Source of the DNA: Brevibacillus agri
GTDB taxonomy: Bacteria > Bacillota > Bacilli > Brevibacillales > Brevibacillaceae
Direction of reading: 5' to 3'
Assembly (NCBI RefSeq): GCF_004117055.1
Contig: NZ_CP026363.1
Span: forward strand, 2,224,001 to 2,288,000
DNA length: 64,000 nucleotides
Numbering within the stretch: the stretch's first letter is position 1; the number at the start of each line of letters is the position of its first letter. Under the pieces are notes generated by a model. It did not search any database and was not told the origin of the DNA. It worked only from the letters and a program-made list of their open reading frames with translations. The position numbers were made by a program, and so were the translations under genes. Of this stretch, positions 26,185 to 34,497 are shown piece by piece.

Positions 26185-26444
26185 GTCGGCTTCGAGAATG
26201 GTACTCGCATCCCTTCTTGGTAAATGGTTTGTTTTCGTTGTCCGATCGCAGGACAAGTGTTCGAAAGTGAAACACGCAAACAATTTTTCCGTTAACCAAT
26301 GAGGCAATACAAGCAGGACAGGGGAGACAACGAGAAAAGAAAGCCAGTAGCTGACCCGTTTTGCGACAGGCTTCTCTTCCCTATTATACAGGAAAATATA
26401 GGCAAAAGAAGCGCGATGGGTGAATTTTGTGAATTTTCCGTCTG

Positions 26445-26461
26445 TTGGCATGCACGTTGCT
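26445..26461 (+). promoter_or_regulatory. Sigma-54 (-24/-12) promoter
   Basis: TTGGCATGCACGTTGCT matches the sigma-54 consensus (TTGGCAC-N5-TTGCT), with GG at 26447-26448 and GC at 26459-26460, exactly 12 bp apart. It lies 53 nt upstream of the fmdA start and next to the divergent sigma-54 activator gene, which fits a dedicated regulator-promoter pair. Confidence 0.85.
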
Positions 26462-26513
26462 TCCAAGGAGAGGGAGCGACACTCATTCTTCAGCAAAAAA
26501 AGGAGGATGCAGC

Positions 26514-26702
26514 ATGCCAGAAGTATTATTTCGCGTCGACCTGAACAAACCGATGGAGGAACAGGATACACCCGGCCACAACCGATGGCATCCTGACATT
26601 CCCGCTACGGTATCGGTCAATCCGGGGGCGGTATTCCGCATAGAGTGCAAGGATTGGACGGATGGACAAATCAAGAACAACGACGATCCGGTCATCCCAT
26701 AG
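26514..26702 (+). pseudogene. fmdA: Formamidase/acetamidase, first 58 residues only
   Basis: ATG 26514 follows a perfect AAAGGAGGATGCAGC. The product starts [19 protein letters not shown] and continues with [18 protein letters not shown] and FRIECKDWTDGQIKNNDDP, the N-terminus of the FmdA/AmdA amidase family that hydrolyses formamide or acetamide. After NDDP the frame ends within four codons and GrpB follows. About 330 residues are missing, so a deletion has removed most of the gene while leaving its promoter and regulator. Confidence 0.82.
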
Positions 26703-26728
26703 ACGCCCGGCGTTTTTTTCGTGGGCGC

Positions 26729-27250
26729 TTAGTTGGCGCCACGCGCTTTCCAGGCCAGCGCCTTTTGCTCCAGAGACCAGGCCAGCTCATGCTTGCCTGC
26801 GACATAGCTGGCAGCGTCGTACGGGAAGCGCTCTGCCAACTGCTCCTTCAGCTCCCCGTACAGCCGGGCACAGTCAGGATGGGCGCGCAAGTAATCGCGA
26901 AACGCCAGATGGCGTCGAATCGCCGGATGGTCTTGCTCGTAAACGTGGACGTGATGGGTGCGCTCGTCGCCGCCTTTGGCAAAATACCGTCTGCCGGGCA
27001 AGCCGAACTCGCCTTTTGGCAAGTAGCCTAGCGAGCGCATCTGTTCGTTTGTCTCATCGACGCGCCCGATATCGCGCACGACTGGCAACAGGTCGATGAT
27101 CGGCTTTGCTTTCAGCCCGGGCACGGCTGTACTGCCGATGTGATGAATCTGTATGAGGTTGTCCTGGAATACTTGGCGCAGCAGCTCGGCTTCCGCGGCA
27201 AACAAGGCTTGCCAGCGCGGATCGTAGGGGTGGACTTCGACTTTTCGCAT
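26729..27250 (-). CDS. GrpB/UPF0157 family nucleotidyltransferase-like protein
   Basis: The 173-residue protein belongs to the GrpB (UPF0157) family. The start MRKVEVHPYDPRWQALFAAE and the block IHHIGSTAVPGLKAKPIIDL are diagnostic, the latter being a nucleotidyltransferase-like GS motif with the following Asp residues. A C-terminal helical part is rich in aromatic residues. Biochemical roles are mostly unproven. ATG 27250 is supported by AAGGAGTCTGTC directly before it. Confidence 0.88.
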   Translation of the reverse strand: MRKVEVHPYDPRWQALFAAEAELLRQVFQDNLIQIHHIGSTAVPGLKAKPIIDLLPVVRDIGRVDETNEQMRSLGYLPKGEFGLPGRRYFAKGGDERTHHVHVYEQDHPAIRRHLAFRDYLRAHPDCARLYGELKEQLAERFPYDAASYVAGKHELAWSLEQKALAWKARGAN

Positions 27251-27300
27251 GACAGACTCCTTCCTGTACGTGAGAGGGATCGCTTTTTGGCGTGAAAAGG

Positions 27301-27401
27301 CCCGGACATTTGGCAAGGCGAGCAATGTCCGGGCGCGTTTTGGTTCTTTTCTAGTTATGATTTTCGGTTCGGCGACCCTTCGCTAGGAGCCGAACCGAAA
27401 A
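27301..27401. terminator. Two strong inverted repeats
   Basis: The stem CCCGGACATT/AATGTCCGGG lies at about 27301-27333. The perfect 13-bp stem TTTTCGGTTCGGC (27361-27373) and GCCGAACCGAAAA (27389-27401) follows. The second overlaps the end of a short minus-strand frame (27358-27483, 41 codons) with no recognised product. These hairpins may terminate transcription reading in from the right toward grpB. Confidence 0.5.
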
Positions 27402-27817
27402 CTTGGCTCGGCGGTCCAGCGACTTGCACGCGCGCCGGGTTTGTCACTTCCAGCGTAATCATCGAGCTGACGACGGCTTGCATGGTTACAACCAGATACG
27501 TTCAAAAAAAGATAGCTTTCCAAATGGGTGATTCCAACGAAAATCGTTTCTCCTTCTCATTTTCACGGTGTTTTCCAACAGAAAAATGGCAGAAACGATA
27601 CGGTTACACGTGTTTCACACTCTCTTTCCTGATCTTGGCGATCGTGGCAAATGATCGCTGCTCTGGTTATATTGTAAGGCTTGCCTGGGCCGGGATGCAA
27701 AGCTGCCATTTCGGCATTTTGGACGGTTTTCGGGCAGGCTGGGGCCGTTTTACCTGAGCAGGTCGCTCGCTCATCGCGTACGTAGCCAGCGCTCGGCGGC
27801 AATCGCGCGCGTGATTG
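27402..27817. other. 416-bp gap, little content
   Basis: The only candidate is a minus-strand frame starting ATG 27483 (MQAVVSSMITLEVTNPARVQ and a Pro/Ser-rich end, ending near 27358). It has no ribosome binding site and looks like a gene fragment. The rest shows no signal I can support. Confidence 0.35.
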
Positions 27818-28468
27818 TCAGTTGTCCAGCGCAATGCCGCGCGCGGCGGCGCGAAGTGCTTCCAGCGCAAACGAGCCTGGCGCGACCCCAAACAAGTTTT
27901 CAAAAATCGGCTGGATCGCCTGCAGACGCAGGCGGCGTTCTTCGGGCGTCCATTTGAACAGGGCCGAGTCCGCCCAATGGTGCAAGGTGCTGAGAAAAAA
28001 CTCGGCAGCAAGCGCCGGATTGGCGACGCGAAACCGCTGTTCACGGTTGCCCTGGACGATGATTTCCGTCAAGATCGGCGTGAACTTGCAAATGGTTTGG
28101 ATGTACAGTTTTTGCCGGAGTACGGCGTTGTTGTCATGCTGCAAATATTTGAAGTTTTCCACATGCCCGGTCGGAGCGTCCAGCTCGTAGACGAACACCC
28201 AGGCGATTTTTTCGTAGGCGGTAAGGTGTGGGGCGCGGGCAATCCGCGCATAGTGCTCCCGGATTTGCTCCAGTTGCCGCGCGATCAGGGCGCTGGCGAG
28301 AGCGTCCTTGGATTCAAAGTAATAGTACAGCGTCCCCTGCGCGACCTGCATCGTTTTGGCAATGTCGATCGTGGATGTTTTTTCATAGCCAACCCGGTTG
28401 AACAAGGCTTCGGCAGTGTCGAGAATTTCATTGCGGCGGACGAGAGGATCTTTCGAAATTCTTGGCAT
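27818..28468 (-). CDS. TetR-family transcriptional regulator
   Basis: The 216-residue protein has an N-terminal TetR helix-turn-helix (RNEILDTAEALFNRVGYEKT, then IAKTMQVAQGTLYYYFESKD) and a variable helical ligand domain. ATG 28468 lies downstream of AGGAGGTGATATGACC. No efflux pump or enzyme gene adjoins it, so its target is not evident. The divergent 300-bp region before the two-component genes could hold its operator, but no clear palindrome was found. Confidence 0.9.
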   Translation of the reverse strand: MPRISKDPLVRRNEILDTAEALFNRVGYEKTSTIDIAKTMQVAQGTLYYYFESKDALASALIARQLEQIREHYARIARAPHLTAYEKIAWVFVYELDAPTGHVENFKYLQHDNNAVLRQKLYIQTICKFTPILTEIIVQGNREQRFRVANPALAAEFFLSTLHHWADSALFKWTPEERRLRLQAIQPIFENLFGVAPGSFALEALRAAARGIALDN

Positions 28469-28771
28469 CGGTCATATCACCTCCTGTTCATTAAAGCATC
28501 CGACAAGTTATCAGTCAAACCTGTCACCGTAATTAAATGGTAGTCAGTCAAAAAGAAAACTTCACCCGTTGCCCGCCTGTTTCAACGGACCGAATCGGGG
28601 AAACGAAGAGGCGGCCGCATCGGGGTTCAAGCAGCGCGCCTTTTCGTAAAAAGCGCCCGGACCGCTGGAAAAAAATGCGCACCCGAGCAAACTTTTATGG
28701 TTTAATCTACGGTATCAGACCACATTTTGCGCGATGTGTCATTGGGTATCGGCAGAGAGGAAGGCGTCAAC
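28469..28771. other. Intergenic region between tetR-type gene and two-component operon
   Basis: This 303-bp region presumably carries divergent promoters. Repeated CAGTCAAA (near 28511 and 28543) and neighbouring GTCA-containing stretches might belong to a regulator site. Nothing further is supported. Confidence 0.3.
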
Positions 28772-29464
28772 ATGAACCAGGCCAAAATATTACTGATCGA
28801 AGACGAGAAAAAAATCGCCCGTCTCCTGAAGCTGGAGCTGGAGTACGAAGGCTATGAAGTGAAGACGGCCGAGGACGGGGCAACCGGACTGGAGTGGTTC
28901 AAAAGCGAGCCGTGGGATTTGGTCTTGCTGGACGTGATGATTCCGCAGCTCAGCGGGATGGAGGTGCTCAGGCGCATTCGCGCATCGGACAGCGTCACTC
29001 CGGTGATTCTGGTCACCGCCCGGGATTCGCTTCCCGACAAAGTGAGCGGCCTCGACTTGGGAGCCAACGACTACATTACGAAGCCGTTTGCCATCGAGGA
29101 GTTGTTGGCGAGAATCCGCGCCTGCCTGCGTGTGGCGGCGGGCGTCAGGAAAAAGGAAGAAGAAGAGGCGCCGCTCAAGGTCGGCGATCTTTTTATCGAT
29201 GAAAAAAAGCGGATCGTCATGCGCGGGGAAACGGTGGTGGAGCTGACGCCGCGGGAGTTCGACCTGCTCGTCTACCTGGCCAGGCACGTCAATCAGGTGC
29301 TGGACAGGGAGCAAATTTTGACGGAGGTATGGGGCTATGACTACTACGGCGACACCAACGTCGTCGACGTGTACATCCGGTATTTGCGCAAAAAGCTGGA
29401 CGATCCTGCCCATCCGCCGCTGATCCAGACGGTGCGCGGAATCGGCTACGCGCTGAAGGAGTAA
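28772..29464 (+). CDS. OmpR/PhoB-family response regulator
   Basis: The 230-residue protein has a receiver domain (acidic pocket in LIEDEKKIARLLKLELEYEG, phosphoacceptor Asp in LVLLDVMIPQLSG, conserved Lys in DYITKPF) and a winged-helix DNA-binding domain (ELTPREFDLLVYLARHVNQV, ending VRGIGYALKE). ATG 28772 is chosen for GAGAGGAAGGCGTCAAC upstream. It is followed 6 nt later by its sensor kinase and then by PepSY genes, so the system probably controls or is tuned by those envelope proteins. Confidence 0.94.
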   Translation: MNQAKILLIEDEKKIARLLKLELEYEGYEVKTAEDGATGLEWFKSEPWDLVLLDVMIPQLSGMEVLRRIRASDSVTPVILVTARDSLPDKVSGLDLGANDYITKPFAIEELLARIRACLRVAAGVRKKEEEEAPLKVGDLFIDEKKRIVMRGETVVELTPREFDLLVYLARHVNQVLDREQILTEVWGYDYYGDTNVVDVYIRYLRKKLDDPAHPPLIQTVRGIGYALKE

Positions 29465-29470
29465 AAAACG

Positions 29471-30844
29471 ATGACGATTCGCAGCAAAATCCATCTGTTC
29501 TCGACGGTGTGGCTCGTGCTGACTTTATGTCTCATCAACACGTCGATTTACTGGCTGTTTTACAAACAAACGACCGACCTGGAATTGGAAAGACTGCAAC
29601 TCCAGACCGAAAACATCGCACAGCGGCTGCATGAAGCGGGCAGTCAGGCCGAGCCGGCCGAGCTGTTGCAGGCGTATTTGTCCCCGATCGACATGATCCG
29701 CATCGTAAACGCCGAGTCCCGCGCAGTGGTGACGGCGACGAAGGAGCTGGCCTACGGCAAGTGGCCGCCTGCGTTCAGCCCGCAAGAAACGTACCGGATC
29801 GAGGAAAAAGACGGCGTGCTCTACGCCATCGGGCAGATGCCGCTGATCGCGGGAGACGGCAGCGTCATGTCGATGGAGGTGACGACGGCCTTGCCGCAGG
29901 TGCAGGAGACGATGCAGGTGCTGCTCGTCGTGCTCTTGATCGCTTCACTTGTCGTGCTCTTGCCTTCGTTTTGGGCGGGCAAAATGCTCGGCAACCTCAT
30001 CGTCGGACCGATCAACTCGCTCATTCGCACGATGGAAGAAATCCAGCGCAAAGGCCAGTTCAAAAAGCTGGAGCTGCCGGCCAGATCAAACGACGAGCTG
30101 TACCAGATGGGAAACACGTTCAACAAAATGATGGATATTTTGCAGCAACATTTTGTCAAGCAGCAGCAATTTGTGCTGGACGCGTCCCACGAGTTGAAGA
30201 CGCCGCTCACCGTGATCGAAGGCTATGCGACGATGCTGAAAAGATGGGGCATGAACAAGCCGGAGCTGTTGGAAGAATCCGTCGAGGCTATCTACTCGGA
30301 AGCTGTGCGGATGAAAAAGCTGACCCGGCAAATGCTGATGCTGGCGAACCCGGACGAGGAGTCGAATCTGGACGTGCAGGCGGTAGATGTGGAAAAGCTG
30401 TGCGAGGAGACGAGCAAATGGATGCGGCGCACCTACGAGCAGGAGATTCGCGTCGAGGCGCAAACGCCGGGGATTCACGTGCTCGCCGACGAGCAGCGGC
30501 TCAAGCAGTTGCTGGTCATTTTGCTCGACAATGCGCTGACCTACAGCACGGAGGCGATCCGGGTAGAGATTGCCGAGCAGGCGGACACGGTGACGCTGTC
30601 TGTGATCGATCAAGGGGTGGGCATCCCGCCGGAAGACCTTGCCCACATTTTCGACCGTTTTTACCGGGTGGACAAAGCGCGCGCACGCGATACAGGCGGC
30701 ACAGGGCTCGGCCTGTCGATCGCCAAGCGGATTGTCGACGTGCACGGCGGCAGGCTGGATGTGCGCAGTGAGGTCGGGGTAGGCAGCGCGTTTACCGTGA
30801 CATTGCCGAGTGCGACCCAAAAGAAAGCGGGGGAGAGCGAATGA
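29471..30844 (+). CDS. HAMP sensor histidine kinase
   Basis: The 457-residue kinase has two membrane helices (about 10-30 and 150-180) around an extracytoplasmic domain of roughly 120 residues. A HAMP linker (GPINSLIRTMEEIQRKGQF) follows, then a DHp domain with the phosphorylated His in LDASHELKTPLTVIEG, and a catalytic ATPase with N box LLVILLDNALTYS and G boxes DQGVGIP and GTGLGLSIAKRI. It is paired with the preceding regulator and its TGA overlaps the ATG of the PepSY gene. The signal sensed is unknown. Confidence 0.94.
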   Translation: MTIRSKIHLFSTVWLVLTLCLINTSIYWLFYKQTTDLELERLQLQTENIAQRLHEAGSQAEPAELLQAYLSPIDMIRIVNAESRAVVTATKELAYGKWPPAFSPQETYRIEEKDGVLYAIGQMPLIAGDGSVMSMEVTTALPQVQETMQVLLVVLLIASLVVLLPSFWAGKMLGNLIVGPINSLIRTMEEIQRKGQFKKLELPARSNDELYQMGNTFNKMMDILQQHFVKQQQFVLDASHELKTPLTVIEGYATMLKRWGMNKPELLEESVEAIYSEAVRMKKLTRQMLMLANPDEESNLDVQAVDVEKLCEETSKWMRRTYEQEIRVEAQTPGIHVLADEQRLKQLLVILLDNALTYSTEAIRVEIAEQADTVTLSVIDQGVGIPPEDLAHIFDRFYRVDKARARDTGGTGLGLSIAKRIVDVHGGRLDVRSEVGVGSAFTVTLPSATQKKAGESE

Positions 30845-31422
30845 AGCGAAACCATGCGATCGGGATGATCGGACTGGCGCTGGTGGCGGGAGCCGTGTTC
30901 GGCGTGTCGCAGCTTGCGGCAGGCGAGCAGGACAAGAAACGCACGAGCGAAGAAATCACGAAGTCGCTGGAAGCCAGATACGGCAAGGCGAAGACAGCTT
31001 TTGAGCTGACGACAGAGGACGGCAGGGAGGTCTACGCGGGGACAGTGGAAAATCAAACCGGAACGTATCGCGTGCAAGCGGATGCGCTCACCGGACAAGT
31101 CACCCACATTACGCTGCTGTCGGCAAAGCCCAGGCCGCAGCCTGCTTCCGCAGAAACAGCGCCGCAGACAGCGGAGGAAGGCGGCAGCCGCCCGGCTTCG
31201 CCAGCGCCAACTAGCGAGATTGCCAAAAGCGGCATTTCCCTCGACCGGGCGCGAGAAATCGCTTTGCAACAAGTAGCCGGGACGTTTGACGGCATCGAGG
31301 TGGAGCAGAAGGATGGGATGGCCGTCTACGAGGTAGAGGTCGTCACCGCCGAAAACCGGGAAGTGAAGGTCGCCGTCGACCCGCTCACCGGACAAGTGCT
31401 GTCGATCATGTGGGAGGACTAA
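30841..31422 (+). CDS. PepSY-domain membrane-anchored protein
   Basis: The 193-residue protein has an N-terminal signal/anchor (AIGMIGLALVAGAVFGVSQL) and two PepSY-type modules, one near residues 38-95 and one near 120-190 (ISLDRAREIALQQVAGTFDG, then MAVYEVEVVTAENREVKV), split by an Ala/Pro/Glu-rich linker. PepSY domains are thought to inhibit or modulate peptidases and sit outside the membrane. The ATG overlaps the kinase stop (ATGA), so it is translationally coupled and probably an accessory of the two-component system. Confidence 0.88.
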   Translation: MKRNHAIGMIGLALVAGAVFGVSQLAAGEQDKKRTSEEITKSLEARYGKAKTAFELTTEDGREVYAGTVENQTGTYRVQADALTGQVTHITLLSAKPRPQPASAETAPQTAEEGGSRPASPAPTSEIAKSGISLDRAREIALQQVAGTFDGIEVEQKDGMAVYEVEVVTAENREVKVAVDPLTGQVLSIMWED

Positions 31423-31513
31423 AGGCTTTCTCATCAAATTTTAATCTTTCTCTCGCTTTCTGCTCATCTGCCTCTTGTACGATGAGGTCAGTAGAAAAAA
31501 AGGAGAGAGAAAC

Positions 31514-32080
31514 ATGAAGAGAAACGTCATTATGATAGCAGCAGGTGCAATCGTCGTGGGGAGCCTTGGCGCGTCAGCCATGGCGAAGACATACCAGCAC
31601 AATCCTCAGCCGAACCAGCAGCCGACCAGCTTCAACTATTTGCACGTGGATGACGACGTTCCGTTCGGTTGGGAAAAGCAAATCCGCATCACGTCTGAGC
31701 AGGCGCAAAAACTGGCCCTGGGCGTCCAGCCTGGCGTCATCAAGGAATGGAAGCTGGACCGCGCGGGAAAAACGCTTGTGTACAAGGCGGAGATTTTCCA
31801 CAACTACCGTGAGATCGACGTCTACGTCGACGCGGTAACGGGCGAGGTTTGGCGCGAGAACGATCCGGTGCGCAAGCAGAAAACGGTGAAGATCACTGTG
31901 GAGGAAGCGAAAAAAATCGCGTTGTCCAAAGTAAACGGAAGCATCAAAAAAATCAAGCTGGACGAAGACGACGGCTACTACATCTACGAGGTAGAGGTCC
32001 GCACAGGCAACAGACAGGAAGCCGAGATGGACATATCGGCTACGACTGGCGAGATTTTGAGCATGGAGTGGGACGACTAA
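31514..32080 (+). CDS. Secreted PepSY-domain protein
   Basis: The 188-residue protein has a signal peptide (VIMIAAGAIVVGSLGASAMA) and two PepSY modules (ITSEQAQKLALGVQPGVIKE with IDVYVDAVTGEVWREN, and VTVEEAKK-type KITVEEAKKIALSKVNGSIK with GEILSMEWDD at the end). ATG 31514 follows AAAAAGGAGAGAGAAAC. It is a paralogue of the preceding gene, separated by 91 bp that may contain its own promoter, so it may be a target of the adjacent response regulator. Confidence 0.88.
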   Translation: MKRNVIMIAAGAIVVGSLGASAMAKTYQHNPQPNQQPTSFNYLHVDDDVPFGWEKQIRITSEQAQKLALGVQPGVIKEWKLDRAGKTLVYKAEIFHNYREIDVYVDAVTGEVWRENDPVRKQKTVKITVEEAKKIALSKVNGSIKKIKLDEDDGYYIYEVEVRTGNRQEAEMDISATTGEILSMEWDD

Positions 32081-32116
32081 GTTGTAACGCGCGAGCACAG
32101 TCCGCAGCAAACCGCA

Positions 32117-32153
32117 AACCGGCCTTTGTCCAGACGATAAGGCCGGTTTTTTC
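32117..32153 (+). terminator. Terminator after PepSY gene
   Basis: AACCGGCCTT (32117-32126) pairs perfectly with AAGGCCGGTT (32139-32148), followed by a T-run. Confidence 0.9.
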
Positions 32154-32206
32154 ATTTTCTGGCAATTCCGTATTCCCATTCATCAGCGTAGAACCTATAA
32201 TGTTAC

Positions 32207-32236
32207 TTGGGATTACCCGCTAGATTGTGGTATAAT
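32207..32236 (+). promoter_or_regulatory. ppaC promoter
   Basis: TTGGGA (32207-32212) and TATAAT (32231-32236) are spaced by 18 bp, a good sigma-A type promoter 35 nt before the ppaC start. Confidence 0.7.
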
Positions 32237-32270
32237 TTTGACGCCAATATACGACTAAGGAGTATGGATG

Positions 32271-33203
32271 ATGGAAAAAAAGCTAATCTTCGGTCATAAA
32301 AATCCAGATACGGATTCCATTTGCTCGGCGCTCGTCTACGCTGATCTGAAAACGAAGCTCGGCGCAAACGTAGAGCCGGTTCGCCTCGGTGTCATCAGCA
32401 GCGAGACGGCGTTCGTCCTGAACTACTTCCAGGTAAAAGAGCCTCGCCTCGTGGAAACCGTGGCGAACGAAGTCAACGAAGTAATCCTCGTGGACCACAA
32501 CGAGCGTCAACAGAGCGCAAACGACATCGAGCAGGTGCAAGTAGTCGAGGTAATTGACCATCATCGCATCGCGAACTTCGAGACAAGCAATCCGCTGTAC
32601 TTCCGCGCGGAGCCTGTCGGCTGCACCACGACCATCTTGAAAAAAATGTACAAAGAAAACGGCGTGGAGATTCCAAAAGACATCGCGGGTCTGATGCTGT
32701 CCGCGATCATTTCCGACACGCTGCTGCTGAAATCCCCGACCTGCACAGAGCAAGACGTAGCCGCTGCCCATGAACTGGCGGAAATCGCAGGTGTGGACCT
32801 GCAAGCGTACGGACTGGAAATGCTCAAGGCAGGCGCAGATTTGAGCGACAAAACCATCGCCCAACTGCTCTCCCTCGATGCCAAAGAATTTCAAATGGGC
32901 AACGCGAAAGTGGAAATCGCCCAAGTCAACGCAGTAGACGTCAATGACGTGCTGGCTCGCCAAGGCGAACTGGAAGCGGCTATTTCCGCCATCATCGCGG
33001 ACAAAGGTCTGGACCTGTTCGTGTTCGTCGTAACCGACATCCTGAACAACGACTCTGTGGCGCTGGCGCTCGGTACGGCTACACAAGCGGTAGAAAAGGC
33101 GTACAACGTCACGCTGGTTGACAACAAAGCCGTTCTCAAAGGAGTCGTTTCCCGCAAGAAGCAGATCGTGCCTGTATTGACAGATACATTCCAGGCTCTC
33201 TAA
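32271..33203 (+). CDS. ppaC: Manganese-dependent inorganic pyrophosphatase
   Basis: The 310-residue family II pyrophosphatase belongs to the DHH superfamily. Metal-ligand motifs are [15 protein letters not shown] near the N-terminus, VDHNE (about residue 76), and DHH in [10 protein letters not shown]. The C-terminal DHHA2 domain carries the RKKQIVP substrate-binding end ([10 protein letters not shown]). It hydrolyses pyrophosphate in the cytosol with Mn or Co and drives biosynthetic reactions forward. ATG 32271 is favoured by AAGGAG 8 nt upstream; ATG 32268 adds one residue. It is monocistronic with its own promoter and terminator. Confidence 0.96.
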   Translation: MEKKLIFGHKNPDTDSICSALVYADLKTKLGANVEPVRLGVISSETAFVLNYFQVKEPRLVETVANEVNEVILVDHNERQQSANDIEQVQVVEVIDHHRIANFETSNPLYFRAEPVGCTTTILKKMYKENGVEIPKDIAGLMLSAIISDTLLLKSPTCTEQDVAAAHELAEIAGVDLQAYGLEMLKAGADLSDKTIAQLLSLDAKEFQMGNAKVEIAQVNAVDVNDVLARQGELEAAISAIIADKGLDLFVFVVTDILNNDSVALALGTATQAVEKAYNVTLVDNKAVLKGVVSRKKQIVPVLTDTFQAL

Positions 33204-33232
33204 AAATACGCTACCGAAATACCAAAAAACAC

Positions 33233-33266
33233 AAAGGCTGCCCGCGAAATGTGGGCAGCCTTTTTT
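33233..33266 (+). terminator. ppaC terminator
   Basis: AAAGGCTGCCC and GGGCAGCCTTT form the stem, followed by a run of T. Confidence 0.92.
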
Positions 33267-33310
33267 CCTATCAAATAAAAACGGATCAGATTCTCATCCA
33301 GGATAAGGGC

Positions 33311-33352
33311 AACCAAGGCTGCGCCAAGTCATCGGCACAGCCTTTGGTTTTC
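33311..33352. terminator. Terminator of the small minus-strand gene
   Basis: AACCAAGGCTG and CAGCCTTTGGTT form a near-perfect long stem followed by T on both strands. It lies just beyond the stop of the small membrane protein gene at 33362-33532. Confidence 0.75.
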
Positions 33353-33361
33353 TCATGGCGC

Positions 33362-33532
33362 TCAAAACGGATTGTGGTTGTGATGACTCAGATGGTTCAT
33401 CGTCTGCTGCGCATAGGCGTCATCGTCGTAATGCCGGATTGCGTGTTTGTCTCTTGCCCGCAGGCTGATCGAGCCTGTCAAAAAGTAGGCGGCGCCGAGA
33501 ACAGCCAAAATAACAACGAGGGTATAGAGCAT
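33362..33532 (-). CDS. Small single-pass membrane protein
   Basis: A 56-residue protein starts at ATG 33532 with AAAGGGGGACTTTCGA upstream. It has one N-terminal membrane helix (MLYTLVVILAVLGAAYFLTG) and a cytoplasmic or external tail with several histidines (NHLSHHNHNPF) and Asp residues, which might bind a metal. The family is not recognised. A terminator directly follows, supporting a real gene. Confidence 0.55.
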   Translation of the reverse strand: MLYTLVVILAVLGAAYFLTGSISLRARDKHAIRHYDDDAYAQQTMNHLSHHNHNPF

Positions 33533-33598
33533 TCGAAAGTCCCCCTTTTTCCAGTGGCTTACCAATAGGTTAACATATTTTTCCTGACAGAACTACGG

Positions 33599-33629
33599 TT
33601 GACTTTGACGGTGCGTAAATGTGTACGAT
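33599..33629 (+). promoter_or_regulatory. MerR-type promoter with 19-bp spacer
   Basis: TTGACT (33599-33604) and TACGAT (33624-33629) are separated by 19 bp instead of 17. An elongated spacer is the hallmark of promoters twisted open by MerR-family activators. It precedes the MerR gene itself, so autoregulation is likely. Confidence 0.65.
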
Positions 33630-33652
33630 GAATTTGTCAGGAGGGATGGAAG

Positions 33653-34411
33653 ATGGAATATACGGTGCAAAAGCTGGGTCTCCTGGCGGGCGTCAGTACC
33701 CGGACGCTCCGATACTACGATGAGATTGGCCTTCTCAAGCCGGCGAGAATCAATTCATCCGGGTATCGTATTTACGGGCAGGCAGAAGTGGATCGCTTGC
33801 AGCAAATCTTGTTCTACCGCGAGTTGGGTGTGAGCTTGGAGGAGATCAAGGAAATTGTCAGCTCGCCGACCTTCGACGCCGTCCAGGCACTGCGGGAGCA
33901 CCGCGCGAAGCTGCTGGACAAACGGGCTCAGCTCGATCGGCTGATCGCCAATGTCGATCTAACCTTAGCGCAAAGAGAGGGGACGAAAACGATGACGGAC
34001 AAACAAAAATTCGAAGGCTTCAAGCAGCAACTGATTGATGACAACGAGAAGCAGTACGGGCAAGAAATTCGCGCCAAATACGGCGACGAGCAGGTGGACC
34101 GTTCCAACCGGAAATTCAAGGAAATGACCGAGGAAGAGTACAACCGGCTTGAGCAGTTGAACGCAGAGTTGCACAAGACGCTGGAAGAGGCGTTTGCCAC
34201 GGGAGATCCGGGCAGTGAGCTTGCGCAGAAAGCGGCCGACCTGCATCGCCAGTGGCTGACGTTTTACTGGGACAGTTACAGCAAGGAAGCGCACGCCGGG
34301 GTGGCGCAAATGTATGTGGACGACCCGCGCTTCACCGCCTACTACGATAAAACCCAGCCGGGACTGGCGGCGTTTCTCCGCGATGCGGTCGTGATTTATA
34401 CGCAAGCGTAG
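33653..34411 (+). CDS. MerR-family regulator with TipAS ligand domain
   Basis: The 252-residue protein has a MerR DNA-binding head (YTVQKLGLLAGVSTRTLRYY, DEIGLLKPARI, SSGYRIYG), a dimer coiled coil (about 75-110) and a C-terminal TipAS antibiotic-binding domain (FEGFKQQLIDDNEKQYGQEI ... LTFYWDSYSKEAHAGVAQMY). Mta and TipA proteins of this type bind peptide antibiotics or other drugs and activate their own and efflux genes. ATG 33653 follows AGGAGGGATGGAAG. A second start, ATG 33992 behind GAGAGGGGACGAAAACG, would release the TipAS domain alone, as known for tipA. No efflux pump lies next to it. Confidence 0.92.
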   Translation: MEYTVQKLGLLAGVSTRTLRYYDEIGLLKPARINSSGYRIYGQAEVDRLQQILFYRELGVSLEEIKEIVSSPTFDAVQALREHRAKLLDKRAQLDRLIANVDLTLAQREGTKTMTDKQKFEGFKQQLIDDNEKQYGQEIRAKYGDEQVDRSNRKFKEMTEEEYNRLEQLNAELHKTLEEAFATGDPGSELAQKAADLHRQWLTFYWDSYSKEAHAGVAQMYVDDPRFTAYYDKTQPGLAAFLRDAVVIYTQA

Positions 34412-34443
34412 ACAGCCGATAGCGTCGAGAAAAACAAACCGCG

Positions 34444-34497
34444 CACCGCCCTGAATCAGATCGGAAAGCTTCGATCCGATTGGGGCGGTGTTTTTTC
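34444..34497 (+). terminator. Terminator after MerR gene
   Basis: CACCGCCC pairs with GGGGCGGTG, enclosing an inner stem (AGATCGG/CCGAT), followed by TTTTTT. Confidence 0.85.
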
